Source of the DNA: 67-14 sp035502775
GTDB taxonomy: Bacteria; Actinomycetota; Thermoleophilia; Solirubrobacterales; 70-9
Direction: 5' to 3'
NCBI GenBank assembly: GCA_035502775.1
Contig: DATJUB010000037.1
Coordinates: forward strand, 1-64,000
Length of the DNA: 64,000 nucleotides
The position numbers and the translations under genes are program-made. This document shows, piece after piece, positions 1-7,667 of this stretch. Under the pieces are notes generated by a model. It saw only the letters and a list, made by a program, of their open reading frames with translations. It was not told the origin of the DNA and did no database searches. Within the stretch, counting starts at the first letter, position 1; each line of letters begins with the position of its first letter.

Positions 1-58
1 TACCCCATAGGCGTAGAAAACGCACCCACCTCTCAGTTCACCTGGCCTTGAGGGATCT

Positions 59-1123
59 CTAGAGGCCGGGCCAGTACTTTCGCTGGACCCGCTTGATCTG
101 CTCGAGCCGTTCCGGCCACTCCCGGTTCGGCACCGTCATTCCGTCGATCGGGTCGCCGAGGTCGATTCCGAATCCACCGAACCCGGCGACGATCGCGTGG
201 TCCAGCCTCGGCAGCGTGTCGAGGTTGTAGCCGCCCTCGTGTAGCGCCACCAATCCGATCGAGTGGCGGGCCGCGAACTCGGCCGCTCGCTCCGCCATCC
301 GGTTGTAGCCGCGGGTCGAGATCATCTGGTTGGCGAGCTGATCCGCCGCGTGGGCGTCCTGGCCGGCCGAGACGATCAGGAGTTCCGGGTCGTAGGCCTC
401 GAGAATCGGCTCCACCACGGCGTCCATCGCCTCCAGATACTCGAGGTCGCCCGATTCGGGAGGCATCGGCAGGTTGACCGTGAAACCCTCGCCCTCCCCC
501 GCTCCGACCTCGTCGATCCAGCCGCTGCCCGGGTAGAGCGGCCACTGGTGCAGCGAGATGAAGAGCGCCCCGGGATCCCGCCAGAGAATGTCCTGGGTGC
601 CGTTGCCGTGATGAACATCCCAATCGAGCACCGCCACCCGCTCCAGACCGAAACGCTCAGCCGCGTAGCGAGCGGCGACGGCGGCGTTGTTGAAAAGACA
701 GAAGCCCATCGCGCGATCGGGCGTGGCGTGATGTCCGGGCGGCCGGATCAGGGCGAAGAGACTGTCGGCCGAGCCGGACTCCTCCGAGACGACCTCGTCG
801 ACCGCCGCCATCGCCGCCCCGGCCGCCTTCAGGGCGACCTCGTAGCTCGCCCGGCTGACCGGCGTGTCCCCGTCGATCCAGGTCGGCCCGGCCTCGGCGG
901 CACTCCGCACCAGCTCGATCTGCGAAGGGGCATGGGCCCGGAGAATGTCCTCGATCGCGGCCTCCCGGGCCTCGATCAGGCGGAACCCGGCCCACTCGTC
1001 GCTGGAGCGCAGGCGGTCCAGCACCGGCGGGATCCGCCGGGAGTTCTCCGGGTGCGCGCCGGTGTCGTGAAGCGCCTGTTCGGGCAGCAGGACCAACCCC
1101 GTGGATCGGCTCATCGACAGCAC
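59..1123 (-). CDS. Acetylpolyamine amidohydrolase / HDAC-family deacetylase (copy 1)
   Basis: Zn-dependent amidohydrolase of the histone deacetylase superfamily; bacterial members remove acetyl groups from acetylpolyamines or other N-acyl amines. The characteristic residues are visible: the His dyad in RPPGHHA, Zn ligands in DWDVHHGNG and SAGQDAH, and the catalytic Tyr in HEGGYN. At 354 residues the length is normal, and there is no signal peptide, so it is cytoplasmic. The GTG at 1123 is the longest start; an ATG at 1114 (MSRSTG) is equally possible because neither has a strong Shine-Dalgarno. It is divergent from the M24 gene at 1265, and the shared interval holds a LacI-type operator. It is closely related to the second copy at 4494-5645. 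The deacetylase fold is near certain; the substrate is inferred from the neighbours. Confidence 0.92.
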   Translation of the reverse strand: MLSMSRSTGLVLLPEQALHDTGAHPENSRRIPPVLDRLRSSDEWAGFRLIEAREAAIEDILRAHAPSQIELVRSAAEAGPTWIDGDTPVSRASYEVALKAAGAAMAAVDEVVSEESGSADSLFALIRPPGHHATPDRAMGFCLFNNAAVAARYAAERFGLERVAVLDWDVHHGNGTQDILWRDPGALFISLHQWPLYPGSGWIDEVGAGEGEGFTVNLPMPPESGDLEYLEAMDAVVEPILEAYDPELLIVSAGQDAHAADQLANQMISTRGYNRMAERAAEFAARHSIGLVALHEGGYNLDTLPRLDHAIVAGFGGFGIDLGDPIDGMTVPNREWPERLEQIKRVQRKYWPGL

Positions 1124-1190
1124 TTTTCATCGGGTTCGGTGAACAGACGACCAACGCTACCGCAACGGAATATCCCCACCATCCGGAACA

Positions 1191-1220
1191 TTGACCAAAA
1201 CGCTTTGGCAACTTTTGATA
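1191..1220 (+). promoter_or_regulatory. Candidate promoter of the M24/LacI transcript
   Basis: A -35-like TTGACC (1191-1196) and a -10-like TTGATA (1215-1220) are separated by 18 bp. The LacI-type operator at 1193-1210 overlaps the -35 and the spacer, as expected for repression. AGGAG at 1255-1259 sits 5 nt before the ATG at 1265. The assignment is by eye. Confidence 0.45.
1193..1210. promoter_or_regulatory. LacI-family operator, site 1
   Basis: GACCAAAACGCTTTGGCA is a near-palindrome centred on the CpG at 1201-1202; the 14-bp core CCAAAACGCTTTGG matches its own reverse complement at 12 of 14 positions. The central CG flanked by A/T-rich half-sites is typical of LacI/PurR-type operators. The same core recurs at 10341-10358 and 11232-11249. 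It lies between the divergent HDAC copy 1 and M24 genes, 1.3 kb from the LacI gene. Confidence 0.75.
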
Positions 1221-1264
1221 GGTTGATCCACGAGGAGCTGGTACCCACCGAAACAGGAGCGTCC

Positions 1265-2461
1265 ATGAGCGGTCAGATGTACTTTCCCGTCGACGAATAC
1301 GAGACTCGCTGGAAGCGGGTCTACGAAGAGATGGAGCGCCGGGGACTCGATTCGCTCGTGGTGTGGGGCCGCTCGGCGGGCACCTACGAGCGCTACGGCG
1401 ACATCCATTACCTGACCAACTTCTACTCGACCCATTCCGGGCACGAGCAGGACACCAAGCTCTGGACCGGCCGCGGCTTCGCGGCGGCGATCCTGACCGG
1501 CGGCGCCGCACCCGAACTCCACACCGACGAAGCCGACACACCTCCCGCCCTCCTGGCCGTCGACAAGGTCGAGTGGCACTGGCACATGCCCGAGGCGGTC
1601 GCCGAAGCGGTCAGGAAGCTGGGACTCACCGGCCGGGTCGGGATCTGCGGGACCGACTTCCTTCCTGTCAAGTACTGGCGCCAGTTCGAGGCGGCGACCC
1701 CCGAGATCGAGTGGGTCGAGGACGACCAGCTGATCGAACGGGTGCGCCAGATCAAGAGCCCGCTCGAGCTCGATTGCTATCGCGAGGCGGGAGAGATGGT
1801 GACCGCCGCCCTCGACACCCTGTTCGCCAACCTCCTGACCGGCAGGACCGAGGCCGAATCGGCCGCCGAAGCCGCCCGGGAGATCGTCCGCAGGGGCGGC
1901 GCCTACCACATGATCCCGATCTCCCACGGCGACAGCATCGAGACCTTCTGCCGCAACCCACTCACCGGATACAGCCTCGACGCGCCCGGTCCCGGAGACA
2001 TGGTCCGCGGCTGGGTCTACGGCCCGATCTGGCAGGGCTACTGGCTGGACCCGGGCCGCACCTCGGTCTGCGATCCGGCCGGGGCGACCGCCGAGCAGAA
2101 GAACCTGATCGAGTCGACCGCCAACATCGTCGACTCGATCATCGAGATGATCAAGCCCGGGGTCTCGATCATGGAGGCATGCAAGGTGGGCGATCGCCTC
2201 ACCGAGGAGGCCGGAGGCAAGAAGGACCAGGCCGGCTCGATGTGGCCGATCTATGGTCACGGCGTCGGCCATTTCTGGCAGTTCCCCTGGATCGGGACCG
2301 ACCTGCTGGACGGCGACGAGGTCTTCGAGGAGAACTCCGTGCTCGGGATCGAGGCCTTCCTGGCCCACGACGGTGTCGGCAGCGCCGGCTTCGAACAGAA
2401 CCTGATCGTCACCGCCGACGGGGCCGAGCTCCTGACCAAGACACCGATGATCTTCTGGTGA
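1265..2461 (+). CDS. M24 family (creatinase / aminopeptidase P fold) hydrolase, copy A
   Basis: Pita-bread-fold protein of 398 residues: a creatinase N-terminal domain (about 1-150) followed by an M24 catalytic domain. The start is the ATG at 1265 after AGGAG; upstream in-frame sequence overlaps the divergent promoter and is not coding. Of the five usual metal ligands (D-D-H-E-E), four can be matched: Asp in WLDPGRTS, His in GHGVGH, Glu in GIEAF and Glu in GFEQNL. The first Asp (HPDMYG in copy B) aligns with Trp in RGWVYG. It may therefore be a creatinase-like amidohydrolase that does not need the full metal centre, or an inactive homologue. It is followed 54 bp later by the LacI gene. Substrate unknown. 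Confidence 0.88.
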   Translation: MSGQMYFPVDEYETRWKRVYEEMERRGLDSLVVWGRSAGTYERYGDIHYLTNFYSTHSGHEQDTKLWTGRGFAAAILTGGAAPELHTDEADTPPALLAVDKVEWHWHMPEAVAEAVRKLGLTGRVGICGTDFLPVKYWRQFEAATPEIEWVEDDQLIERVRQIKSPLELDCYREAGEMVTAALDTLFANLLTGRTEAESAAEAAREIVRRGGAYHMIPISHGDSIETFCRNPLTGYSLDAPGPGDMVRGWVYGPIWQGYWLDPGRTSVCDPAGATAEQKNLIESTANIVDSIIEMIKPGVSIMEACKVGDRLTEEAGGKKDQAGSMWPIYGHGVGHFWQFPWIGTDLLDGDEVFEENSVLGIEAFLAHDGVGSAGFEQNLIVTADGAELLTKTPMIFW

Positions 2462-2515
2462 GCGAGGCGGGATCGAGACCACTTTGACAGCCACCCCCAC
2501 TGGTAAAACTGCGGG

Positions 2516-3532
2516 ATGAGTCAGCCTCCCAAGCAGCGGCCGAGCATTCACGACGTCGCGGCGGAGGCCGGAGTCTCGATCACGACCGTGTCGCATGCCC
2601 TCAACGGGCGGGGACGGGTCCTGCCCGAGACCCGGGATCGCGTATTCGCGATCGCCGAAAGGCTCGGCTACTCGGCCAACGTGCACGCCCAGCGGCTGGC
2701 GACCGGGGTGCACAAGACCCTGGCGCTGCAGGTGTCCGGCTACGGCCCGAACATCGTCGGCGTCGATTCCGCCTACTACATCGACCTGCTGAACAGTGCC
2801 TCGGCGACCGCCCTGGAACTCGGCTACATGCCGATCCTGACCCCGCCGGACGTGACCCGGCGCTTCACCCAGATGCCGGCCGACGGCGCCCTCATCCTCG
2901 ACCCCACCGGCAACGAGCCCCTGCTGGAGACGGTCAGCGACGCCGGCGGCATCGTGGTGACCGCGGGCCGTCCGCTGCTCAACCGCGACCGGGTCGCCGG
3001 CTGGGTCGACAACGACCTGCCGACCCTGACGATCGAGGTGCTCGATCATCTCGAACGGATGGGCTACGAACGGCCCGCCCTGATCACCGGCTCGAAGGAA
3101 CGCTCCTACGCCGCCGACACGATCAACGCCTATGAGCGCTGGGTGGCCGAGCGCGGCAAGGAGCCGATCGTCGAGGTGGTCCGGGACAACCCCACCGCCG
3201 ACGTCGCGATGAGCACCGCCGCCAGCCTGCTCGAACGATCGCCCCGGCCCGACTCGATCTACGCCAGCTTCGACGTCTTCGCGCTCGGCGCCCTCAGGGT
3301 GGCGAAATCGATGGGACTGGACGTGCCGGGTGATCTCGGCATCGTCGCCACGGTGGACAGCCAGGCGATGCGCAGCGCCTCACCGGCCCTGACCGCGATC
3401 GAGAACCACCCGGCGAAGCTGGGTTCGAACGCGATCAAGATGATGGTCGGGCTGTTGGGCGGCGACATCAAGGCGCCGATCGGCGAGATCGTGCCCGCCG
3501 AGCTCCAGATCCGGGAGTCCACCGCCCGCTGA
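2516..3532 (+). CDS. LacI/GalR-family transcriptional regulator
   Basis: 338 residues with the full LacI layout: an N-terminal helix-turn-helix (about residues 10-30, IHDVAAEAGVSITTVSHALN), the hinge helix (about 45-62), then a periplasmic-binding-protein-like effector domain. It normally binds palindromic operators as a dimer and is released by a small-molecule effector. It sits directly downstream of M24 copy A and inside the catabolic cluster, so it is the obvious candidate to bind the three CCAAARCGCTTTGG sites. Only a few bases separate the preceding A-rich stretch from the ATG, and no convincing Shine-Dalgarno is seen; translation may be coupled to the upstream gene. Family very secure; targets inferred. 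Confidence 0.95.
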   Translation: MSQPPKQRPSIHDVAAEAGVSITTVSHALNGRGRVLPETRDRVFAIAERLGYSANVHAQRLATGVHKTLALQVSGYGPNIVGVDSAYYIDLLNSASATALELGYMPILTPPDVTRRFTQMPADGALILDPTGNEPLLETVSDAGGIVVTAGRPLLNRDRVAGWVDNDLPTLTIEVLDHLERMGYERPALITGSKERSYAADTINAYERWVAERGKEPIVEVVRDNPTADVAMSTAASLLERSPRPDSIYASFDVFALGALRVAKSMGLDVPGDLGIVATVDSQAMRSASPALTAIENHPAKLGSNAIKMMVGLLGGDIKAPIGEIVPAELQIRESTAR

Positions 3533-3543
3533 CCGGCCCGGCC

Positions 3544-4497
3544 CTAGGTGGTCTCGAGCTCCCAGAGGTCGAGCATCGCCCGCTCCTCGGCGGCACTCAG
3601 CGAGGTCGTGGTCTGGCACCGCCGGATCTGCTCGACCGGCGGGAAGAGAACCGGATCCTCGCGCAGCTCGTCGCGGAGCAGGTCACGGGCGGCCGTGTTC
3701 GGGCTGGAGTAGCCGCCGTTCTCCACCGCCAGCGCCGCGATCCCGGGTTCCATCAGGGCCGCGATCAGCTCGACCGAGGCGTCCGGATCGGGAGCGCCGG
3801 CCGGAACCGAGGCCGTGGTCACCCAGAGCAGCGCGCCCTCCCGGGGGACGGTGAATCGCAGGCCGGGTGACCGGTGGATCGCCATCGACGCGGGTCCGCT
3901 CCAGGCCAGGTGCATCGAGACCTCGCCGCGCTCGACCGGTCCGGTGAAGTCGTCGCTCGAGCGGGAGGCGACCGCCGGCCGCTGCCGCCGGAGGATCCGG
4001 GCGGCCTCGGCCAGTGATTCACCATCCATCCGGTTCGGCGACCGGCCCGCCAGGATCAGCGCGGCGCCGAGCACCTCCCTGACCTCGTCGAGCAGCCCTA
4101 CCTTCACCCCGCCCTCGGGATCGAAGAAGTCGGACCAGGACGACGGTGAGACCGAGCCGTCGTGAAGCAGGCCGGTCAGCCCGAAGGCGAACGGGATCGC
4201 GAAGCGCTCGTCCGGATCGTAGGCGGGATGGCGGCACCACTCGGCGAGCAGATCACGGTCGATCCGCCGGTCCCCGGAGATGTCTCGCAGGCGGCCCTCG
4301 GCGACCAGCTTCTCGACCAGGTAGTCCGAGGGGAAGATCAGATCGCAGGGACGGCCGTCGTCCATCAGCAGCTCGAGATCCTCGTTCGAGGAGATCACCT
4401 CGATCTCCAGTGGGCGGCCGATCGCGGCCGCCGCCCGTTCCAGCCCCAGCCCGTCGGGCATGCCGGGCCAGACGATGGCCCGCATCGGCCGATTCAC
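3544..4497 (-). CDS. PotD-like polyamine-type solute-binding protein without signal peptide
   Basis: 317 residues resembling spermidine/putrescine-binding proteins: the PotD-type segment CDLIFPSDYLVEKL, then FAIPFAFGLTGL, match the ligand-binding fold. The GTG start at 4497 forms a GTGA overlap with the stop of the HDAC gene (4494), giving strong support for translational coupling; an ATG lies four codons on. Neither start gives a signal sequence or lipobox, and no ABC permease or ATPase is adjacent. The product is therefore predicted to be cytoplasmic, perhaps a polyamine sensor or carrier rather than an importer subunit. It ends 11 bp from the convergent LacI gene. Family assignment is good; role is inference. 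Confidence 0.85.
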   Translation of the reverse strand: MNRPMRAIVWPGMPDGLGLERAAAAIGRPLEIEVISSNEDLELLMDDGRPCDLIFPSDYLVEKLVAEGRLRDISGDRRIDRDLLAEWCRHPAYDPDERFAIPFAFGLTGLLHDGSVSPSSWSDFFDPEGGVKVGLLDEVREVLGAALILAGRSPNRMDGESLAEAARILRRQRPAVASRSSDDFTGPVERGEVSMHLAWSGPASMAIHRSPGLRFTVPREGALLWVTTASVPAGAPDPDASVELIAALMEPGIAALAVENGGYSSPNTAARDLLRDELREDPVLFPPVEQIRRCQTTTSLSAAEERAMLDLWELETT

Positions 4498-5645
4498 GGG
4501 GCCGCCAGGCCCGGCCAGTGGGCCGCCTGAATCTTCTTGATCTCCTCCAGCCGTGCCTCCCAGCCGGGAGCCGGGGGCGCGTTCTCGGCGAACACGTCGG
4601 TGAGATCGGTCTCGAACGAGCCGAGCCCTCCCAGGATGGCGTGGTCGAGCTGCGGCAGGGTCGAGACGTTGTACCCGCCCTCGTGGAGCACCACGAGCCC
4701 GATCTTCCGCTCGCGGGCGAAAGCCGCCGCCCTGGCGGCCATGTCCCGGAACCCGGCGGCCGAGATCATCTGGTTCGAGAGCGTGTCGGCGGCATGTCCG
4801 TCCTGACCGGCGGACACGATCAGCAGCTGGGGATCGAACTCGTCGAGGATCGGCTGGACCACCTCTTCCATCGCCTGCCCGTACTCGCGGTCTCCGCTGC
4901 CGGGCGGCATCGGCAGGTTGACGTTGAAGCCCTCGCCGTCGCCCTCGCCGACCTCGTCGATCGCGCCGGTGCCCGGATAGAGCGGCCATTGGTGGAGGGA
5001 GATGTAGAGCACCGACGGGTCTCGCCAATGGATGTCCTGGATCCCGTTGCCGTGATGCACGTCCCAGTCGAGGATCGCGACCCGCTCGATCGGATAGCTG
5101 GCCTGGGCGTACCGGGCCGCGACCGAGGCGTGGTTGAAGAGACAGAATCCCATCGCCCGGTCCGGGGTCGCGTGATGTCCGGGAGGGCGAATCAGGGCGA
5201 ACAGGCTGTCGGGCTGCCAGTAGGCCTCCATGACCACCGCGTCGACCGCGGTGAGGGCCGCCCCGGAGGACCTCAGGGCGAGCTCGTAGCTGCCCGGTCC
5301 GGCCATCGTGTCGGTGTCGAGCCAGGCCGGCCCGTCCGCGTCGGCCCGGCGGATCGATTCGACGTACTCCTCGGTGTGCGACCGGGCGATGTCCTCGAAC
5401 CGGGCGCTGCGCGGGTGCATCACGAACAGGCGCCGCCAGTCCTCGCTCTCCCGCAGTCGCCGCACCACCGGCGGCAGCCGCCTCATGTTCTCGGGGTGCT
5501 CGCCCGTGTCGTGCTCCTCCTGGCCCGGCAGCAGCACGACGCCGGTCAGGGGTTCGTCGCGCCGGTAGTAGGCGTGCTCGACCGAGCCCACCCCTTCGAC
5601 CTCGCCGATCGCGGCATCCGCGGCCCCACCTGTTTCCTCGATCAC
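4494..5645 (-). CDS. Acetylpolyamine amidohydrolase / HDAC-family deacetylase (copy 2)
   Basis: 383 residues, same family as the gene at 59-1123, with all active-site motifs: RPPGHHA, DWDVHHGNG, SAGQDGH and HEGGYN. It carries about 30 extra N-terminal residues rich in Gly, Ala and Glu compared with copy 1. The GTG start at 5645 overlaps the stop of the upstream gene as GTGA, and its own stop overlaps the next gene the same way, so three genes form a tightly coupled set (nitrilase-like, deacetylase, PotD-like). The expected role is hydrolysis of an acetylated amine brought in by the APC permease of the same operon. Confidence 0.93.
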   Translation of the reverse strand: MIEETGGAADAAIGEVEGVGSVEHAYYRRDEPLTGVVLLPGQEEHDTGEHPENMRRLPPVVRRLRESEDWRRLFVMHPRSARFEDIARSHTEEYVESIRRADADGPAWLDTDTMAGPGSYELALRSSGAALTAVDAVVMEAYWQPDSLFALIRPPGHHATPDRAMGFCLFNHASVAARYAQASYPIERVAILDWDVHHGNGIQDIHWRDPSVLYISLHQWPLYPGTGAIDEVGEGDGEGFNVNLPMPPGSGDREYGQAMEEVVQPILDEFDPQLLIVSAGQDGHAADTLSNQMISAAGFRDMAARAAAFARERKIGLVVLHEGGYNVSTLPQLDHAILGGLGSFETDLTDVFAENAPPAPGWEARLEEIKKIQAAHWPGLAAP

Positions 5646-6412
5646 GATTCACCCTCCACGCAGTCAGAAATCTCAAGATTGAAAAGTCCATCGGCGTCGG
5701 GCGCGATCTCACGCCCGACGCCGTCAACCACCAGTCCGCCGCCCGCGAACCCCGGCTCTCCCTCGCTCGGCGCCCGGTTCACCAGGGCAAGGGCGATGCC
5801 GTTGACCGCCGCCAGGCCGGCCGCGATCCGGGTCGTTCTGGCCCAGCCGTCCCGGTCCTCGCTGACCGAGCCGAGCACCAGCCGGGCGCCGAGCCGGGAC
5901 AGCTCGCTCCAGGCGTCGATCTCCCGCAGGTCGGCCCCGACAAGCAGGCCGGTCGCGCCCCAGGGCAGCCCGGCCACGCTTCGCGGGCCGTGACCGGGCG
6001 AGAAGAACATCTGCTCGTAGCGGCCACGGCCCGCCTCGGGACGGTGCTGGCGTTCGGCCAGCAGGCAGCCCTCCGCGCGTGACCCGAGTTCACCGCGCAC
6101 ATAGAAGACGCCTTCGCCGACGCATTCGTAGACGGATGCGGCGATCAGGCAGTCCCCGGCCGCGTCCAGCGCCGTGCGCATCTGTTTCGAGGGAAGTCTC
6201 TCCCCCAGCTCCAGCGCTTCCCGGTCTCGCCGCGCCGGGAAGTAGGGAGAGAAGCTGAGCTGGGGGAGCAATACGAGATCGGCGCCCCGCCCGGAGGCGG
6301 AGCCGATCTCGGTCAGGGGGCCGCCATCGCCGGCATCCGCCGAGACGGGGCCGGCCGAAACCGGACCGGTGGCCCCGATCAGGGCGAGCTTCAGCGAGGC
6401 GGCTCGGTTCAT
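5642..6412 (-). CDS. Carbon-nitrogen hydrolase (nitrilase) superfamily protein lacking the catalytic triad
   Basis: 256 residues aligning best with N-carbamoylputrescine amidases: LVLLPQLSFSPYFP matches the family block LPELFxxPYF, and EQMFFSPG and the region around residues 150-170 match the block that carries the nucleophile. The Glu-Lys-Cys triad is replaced: Gln51 for Glu, Arg near 121 for Lys, and Gly159 for Cys. It is therefore a predicted pseudoenzyme, possibly a binding or structural partner. It begins 4 bp after M24 copy B and overlaps the deacetylase gene by GTGA. The residue alignment was done by eye; the Cys and Glu losses are clear, the Lys position less so. Confidence 0.78.
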   Translation of the reverse strand: MNRAASLKLALIGATGPVSAGPVSADAGDGGPLTEIGSASGRGADLVLLPQLSFSPYFPARRDREALELGERLPSKQMRTALDAAGDCLIAASVYECVGEGVFYVRGELGSRAEGCLLAERQHRPEAGRGRYEQMFFSPGHGPRSVAGLPWGATGLLVGADLREIDAWSELSRLGARLVLGSVSEDRDGWARTTRIAAGLAAVNGIALALVNRAPSEGEPGFAGGGLVVDGVGREIAPDADGLFNLEISDCVEGES

Positions 6413-6416
6413 CGAG

Positions 6417-7637
6417 CTACTCCCACCAGACCCGCCGCAGCGAGTCGGTCATGTTCTCGACCCCGTCCTCGGTCACGATCACGTCGTGCTCGAAGGCTCC
6501 GGTGCCCGCTCCGGGACGGCCGATCTCGACCTCGATCGCGAAGACCATGCCGGGTTCCAGCACGGTCGGTTCGTTGGGGACGACGAACGGATGCTCCCAG
6601 GCGAGGCCCATGCTGTGGCCGAACGAGGGGAAGCTCTGGGCGAAGTTGCCCTCGGCCTCTCCGCCGGGAACCTCGAAGTCATGCTCGGCCAGCCAGGCCG
6701 CGCCGATCTCGAACAGCTCGCCGCAGCTGACCCCGGGCTTCATCGCGTCGACCACCGTCTCGACCAGCGAGATCGGAGCCTCGAGCACCTCGCGCTGGGC
6801 GTCGGTGACCTTGCGGCCGACCACCGTGGTGCGGACCATGTCGTAGAAGTAGCCGCCGACGGTGCCGTACATGTCCGGATGGATCATGTCCCCGGTCTCG
6901 AGCCGGCGGGTGTGGTTCCAGGACGGCATGCGGTCCCACTGGAAGTGGTCGATGTGCTCACCGGAGGTGACCGGGATGTCGAGCGGGAACGCACCTTGGC
7001 TCACGCCCTTGCTGAAGGCCGCGATCACGCAGTCCGCCTCGGTGGCACCCGGTACCGCGGCTTCGAGGAAGGCGGCGACCATGTCCGAGCCGACCCGCAC
7101 CGATTCACGCACCAGGTCCAGCTCGGCCGGTGACTTGATCAGCCGCATCGACTCGATGAGGTCGTCGGCCCACTCAAACTCCAGGCCGGGCAGCTCGGCC
7201 TTGATCCGGTCGATCGCGATGTACGGCAGGCTCTCCCGGCCGATCAGCCCGATCCTGCCGGAGCCGAGGCCGCGATCCTTGAGCGTCTCGGCGGTTCCGC
7301 CCCAGAGGTCGGCGGCGAACCGCACGTCGTCGCAGACCACGAGGTCCCGGCGCCAGTCGGGGATCTCGACCACGAGCGAGGCATCCTCGTCGGCCGGCAT
7401 CACGACCGAGGCCGAGCCGCGGCCGGACCACATCGGCGCCCGATCGGGAATCTGCGGGAATGGCGAGTAGTGATTGGTCAGATAAACCACGTCGGCGCCC
7501 CAGTCGGCCCCGTTGGCTCCGCGGCTCACGACGAGAACGCCGTCCAGTCCGCGTTCGGCCAGCCGGCGGCGCAGCTCGGCCCGCCGTTCGGCGAATTCAC
7601 TGCGGGGGATGCCGTTGATCGAGTCTGTATCGGTCAT
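6417..7637 (-). CDS. M24 family metallohydrolase (Xaa-Pro peptidase / ectoine-hydrolase-like), copy B
   Basis: 406 residues with a creatinase N-terminal domain (about 15-170) and an M24 domain. All five metal-ligand positions are visible: Asp in HPDMYG, Asp in FYDMVRTT, His in FGHSMGL, Glu in AIEVE and Glu in FEHDVIV, so it should be an active dinuclear metalloenzyme. AAGGAG lies 8 nt before the ATG at 7637. Relatives include prolidases, creatinases and ectoine hydrolase DoeA/EutD; the context of deacetylases and a polyamine-type binding protein favours cleavage of an amide or cyclic amidine compound over general peptide turnover, but this is inference. Confidence 0.92.
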   Translation of the reverse strand: MTDTDSINGIPRSEFAERRAELRRRLAERGLDGVLVVSRGANGADWGADVVYLTNHYSPFPQIPDRAPMWSGRGSASVVMPADEDASLVVEIPDWRRDLVVCDDVRFAADLWGGTAETLKDRGLGSGRIGLIGRESLPYIAIDRIKAELPGLEFEWADDLIESMRLIKSPAELDLVRESVRVGSDMVAAFLEAAVPGATEADCVIAAFSKGVSQGAFPLDIPVTSGEHIDHFQWDRMPSWNHTRRLETGDMIHPDMYGTVGGYFYDMVRTTVVGRKVTDAQREVLEAPISLVETVVDAMKPGVSCGELFEIGAAWLAEHDFEVPGGEAEGNFAQSFPSFGHSMGLAWEHPFVVPNEPTVLEPGMVFAIEVEIGRPGAGTGAFEHDVIVTEDGVENMTDSLRRVWWE

Positions 7638-7667
7638 GCGTGTTGCTCCTTGGTGATCGTCATGTGG

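Noticed and set aside
1..58. Sequence before the first gene.
   Set aside because: Only the 3' flank of the HDAC gene is visible; no terminator or gene end could be supported.
263..1264. In-frame upstream extension of the M24 copy A gene to 732 residues.
   Set aside because: It is antisense to the HDAC gene, crosses the operator and promoter, has no homology, and a proper AGGAG plus ATG is present at 1255-1267.
2484..2509. Possible promoter TTGACA ... TAAAAC before the LacI gene.
   Set aside because: The spacer is only 14 bp; a 17-bp spacing gives no -10. Cotranscription with the M24 gene is simpler.
1157..3049. Long minus-strand reading frame opposite the M24 and LacI genes.
   Set aside because: Shadow frame typical of high-GC codon bias; no domains, and the plus strand genes are clearly real.
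4498..5727. Extension of the PotD-like gene upstream to give 727 residues.
   Set aside because: It reads the deacetylase gene in another frame with Arg/Pro-rich sequence; the GTGA overlap at 4494-4497 sets the start.
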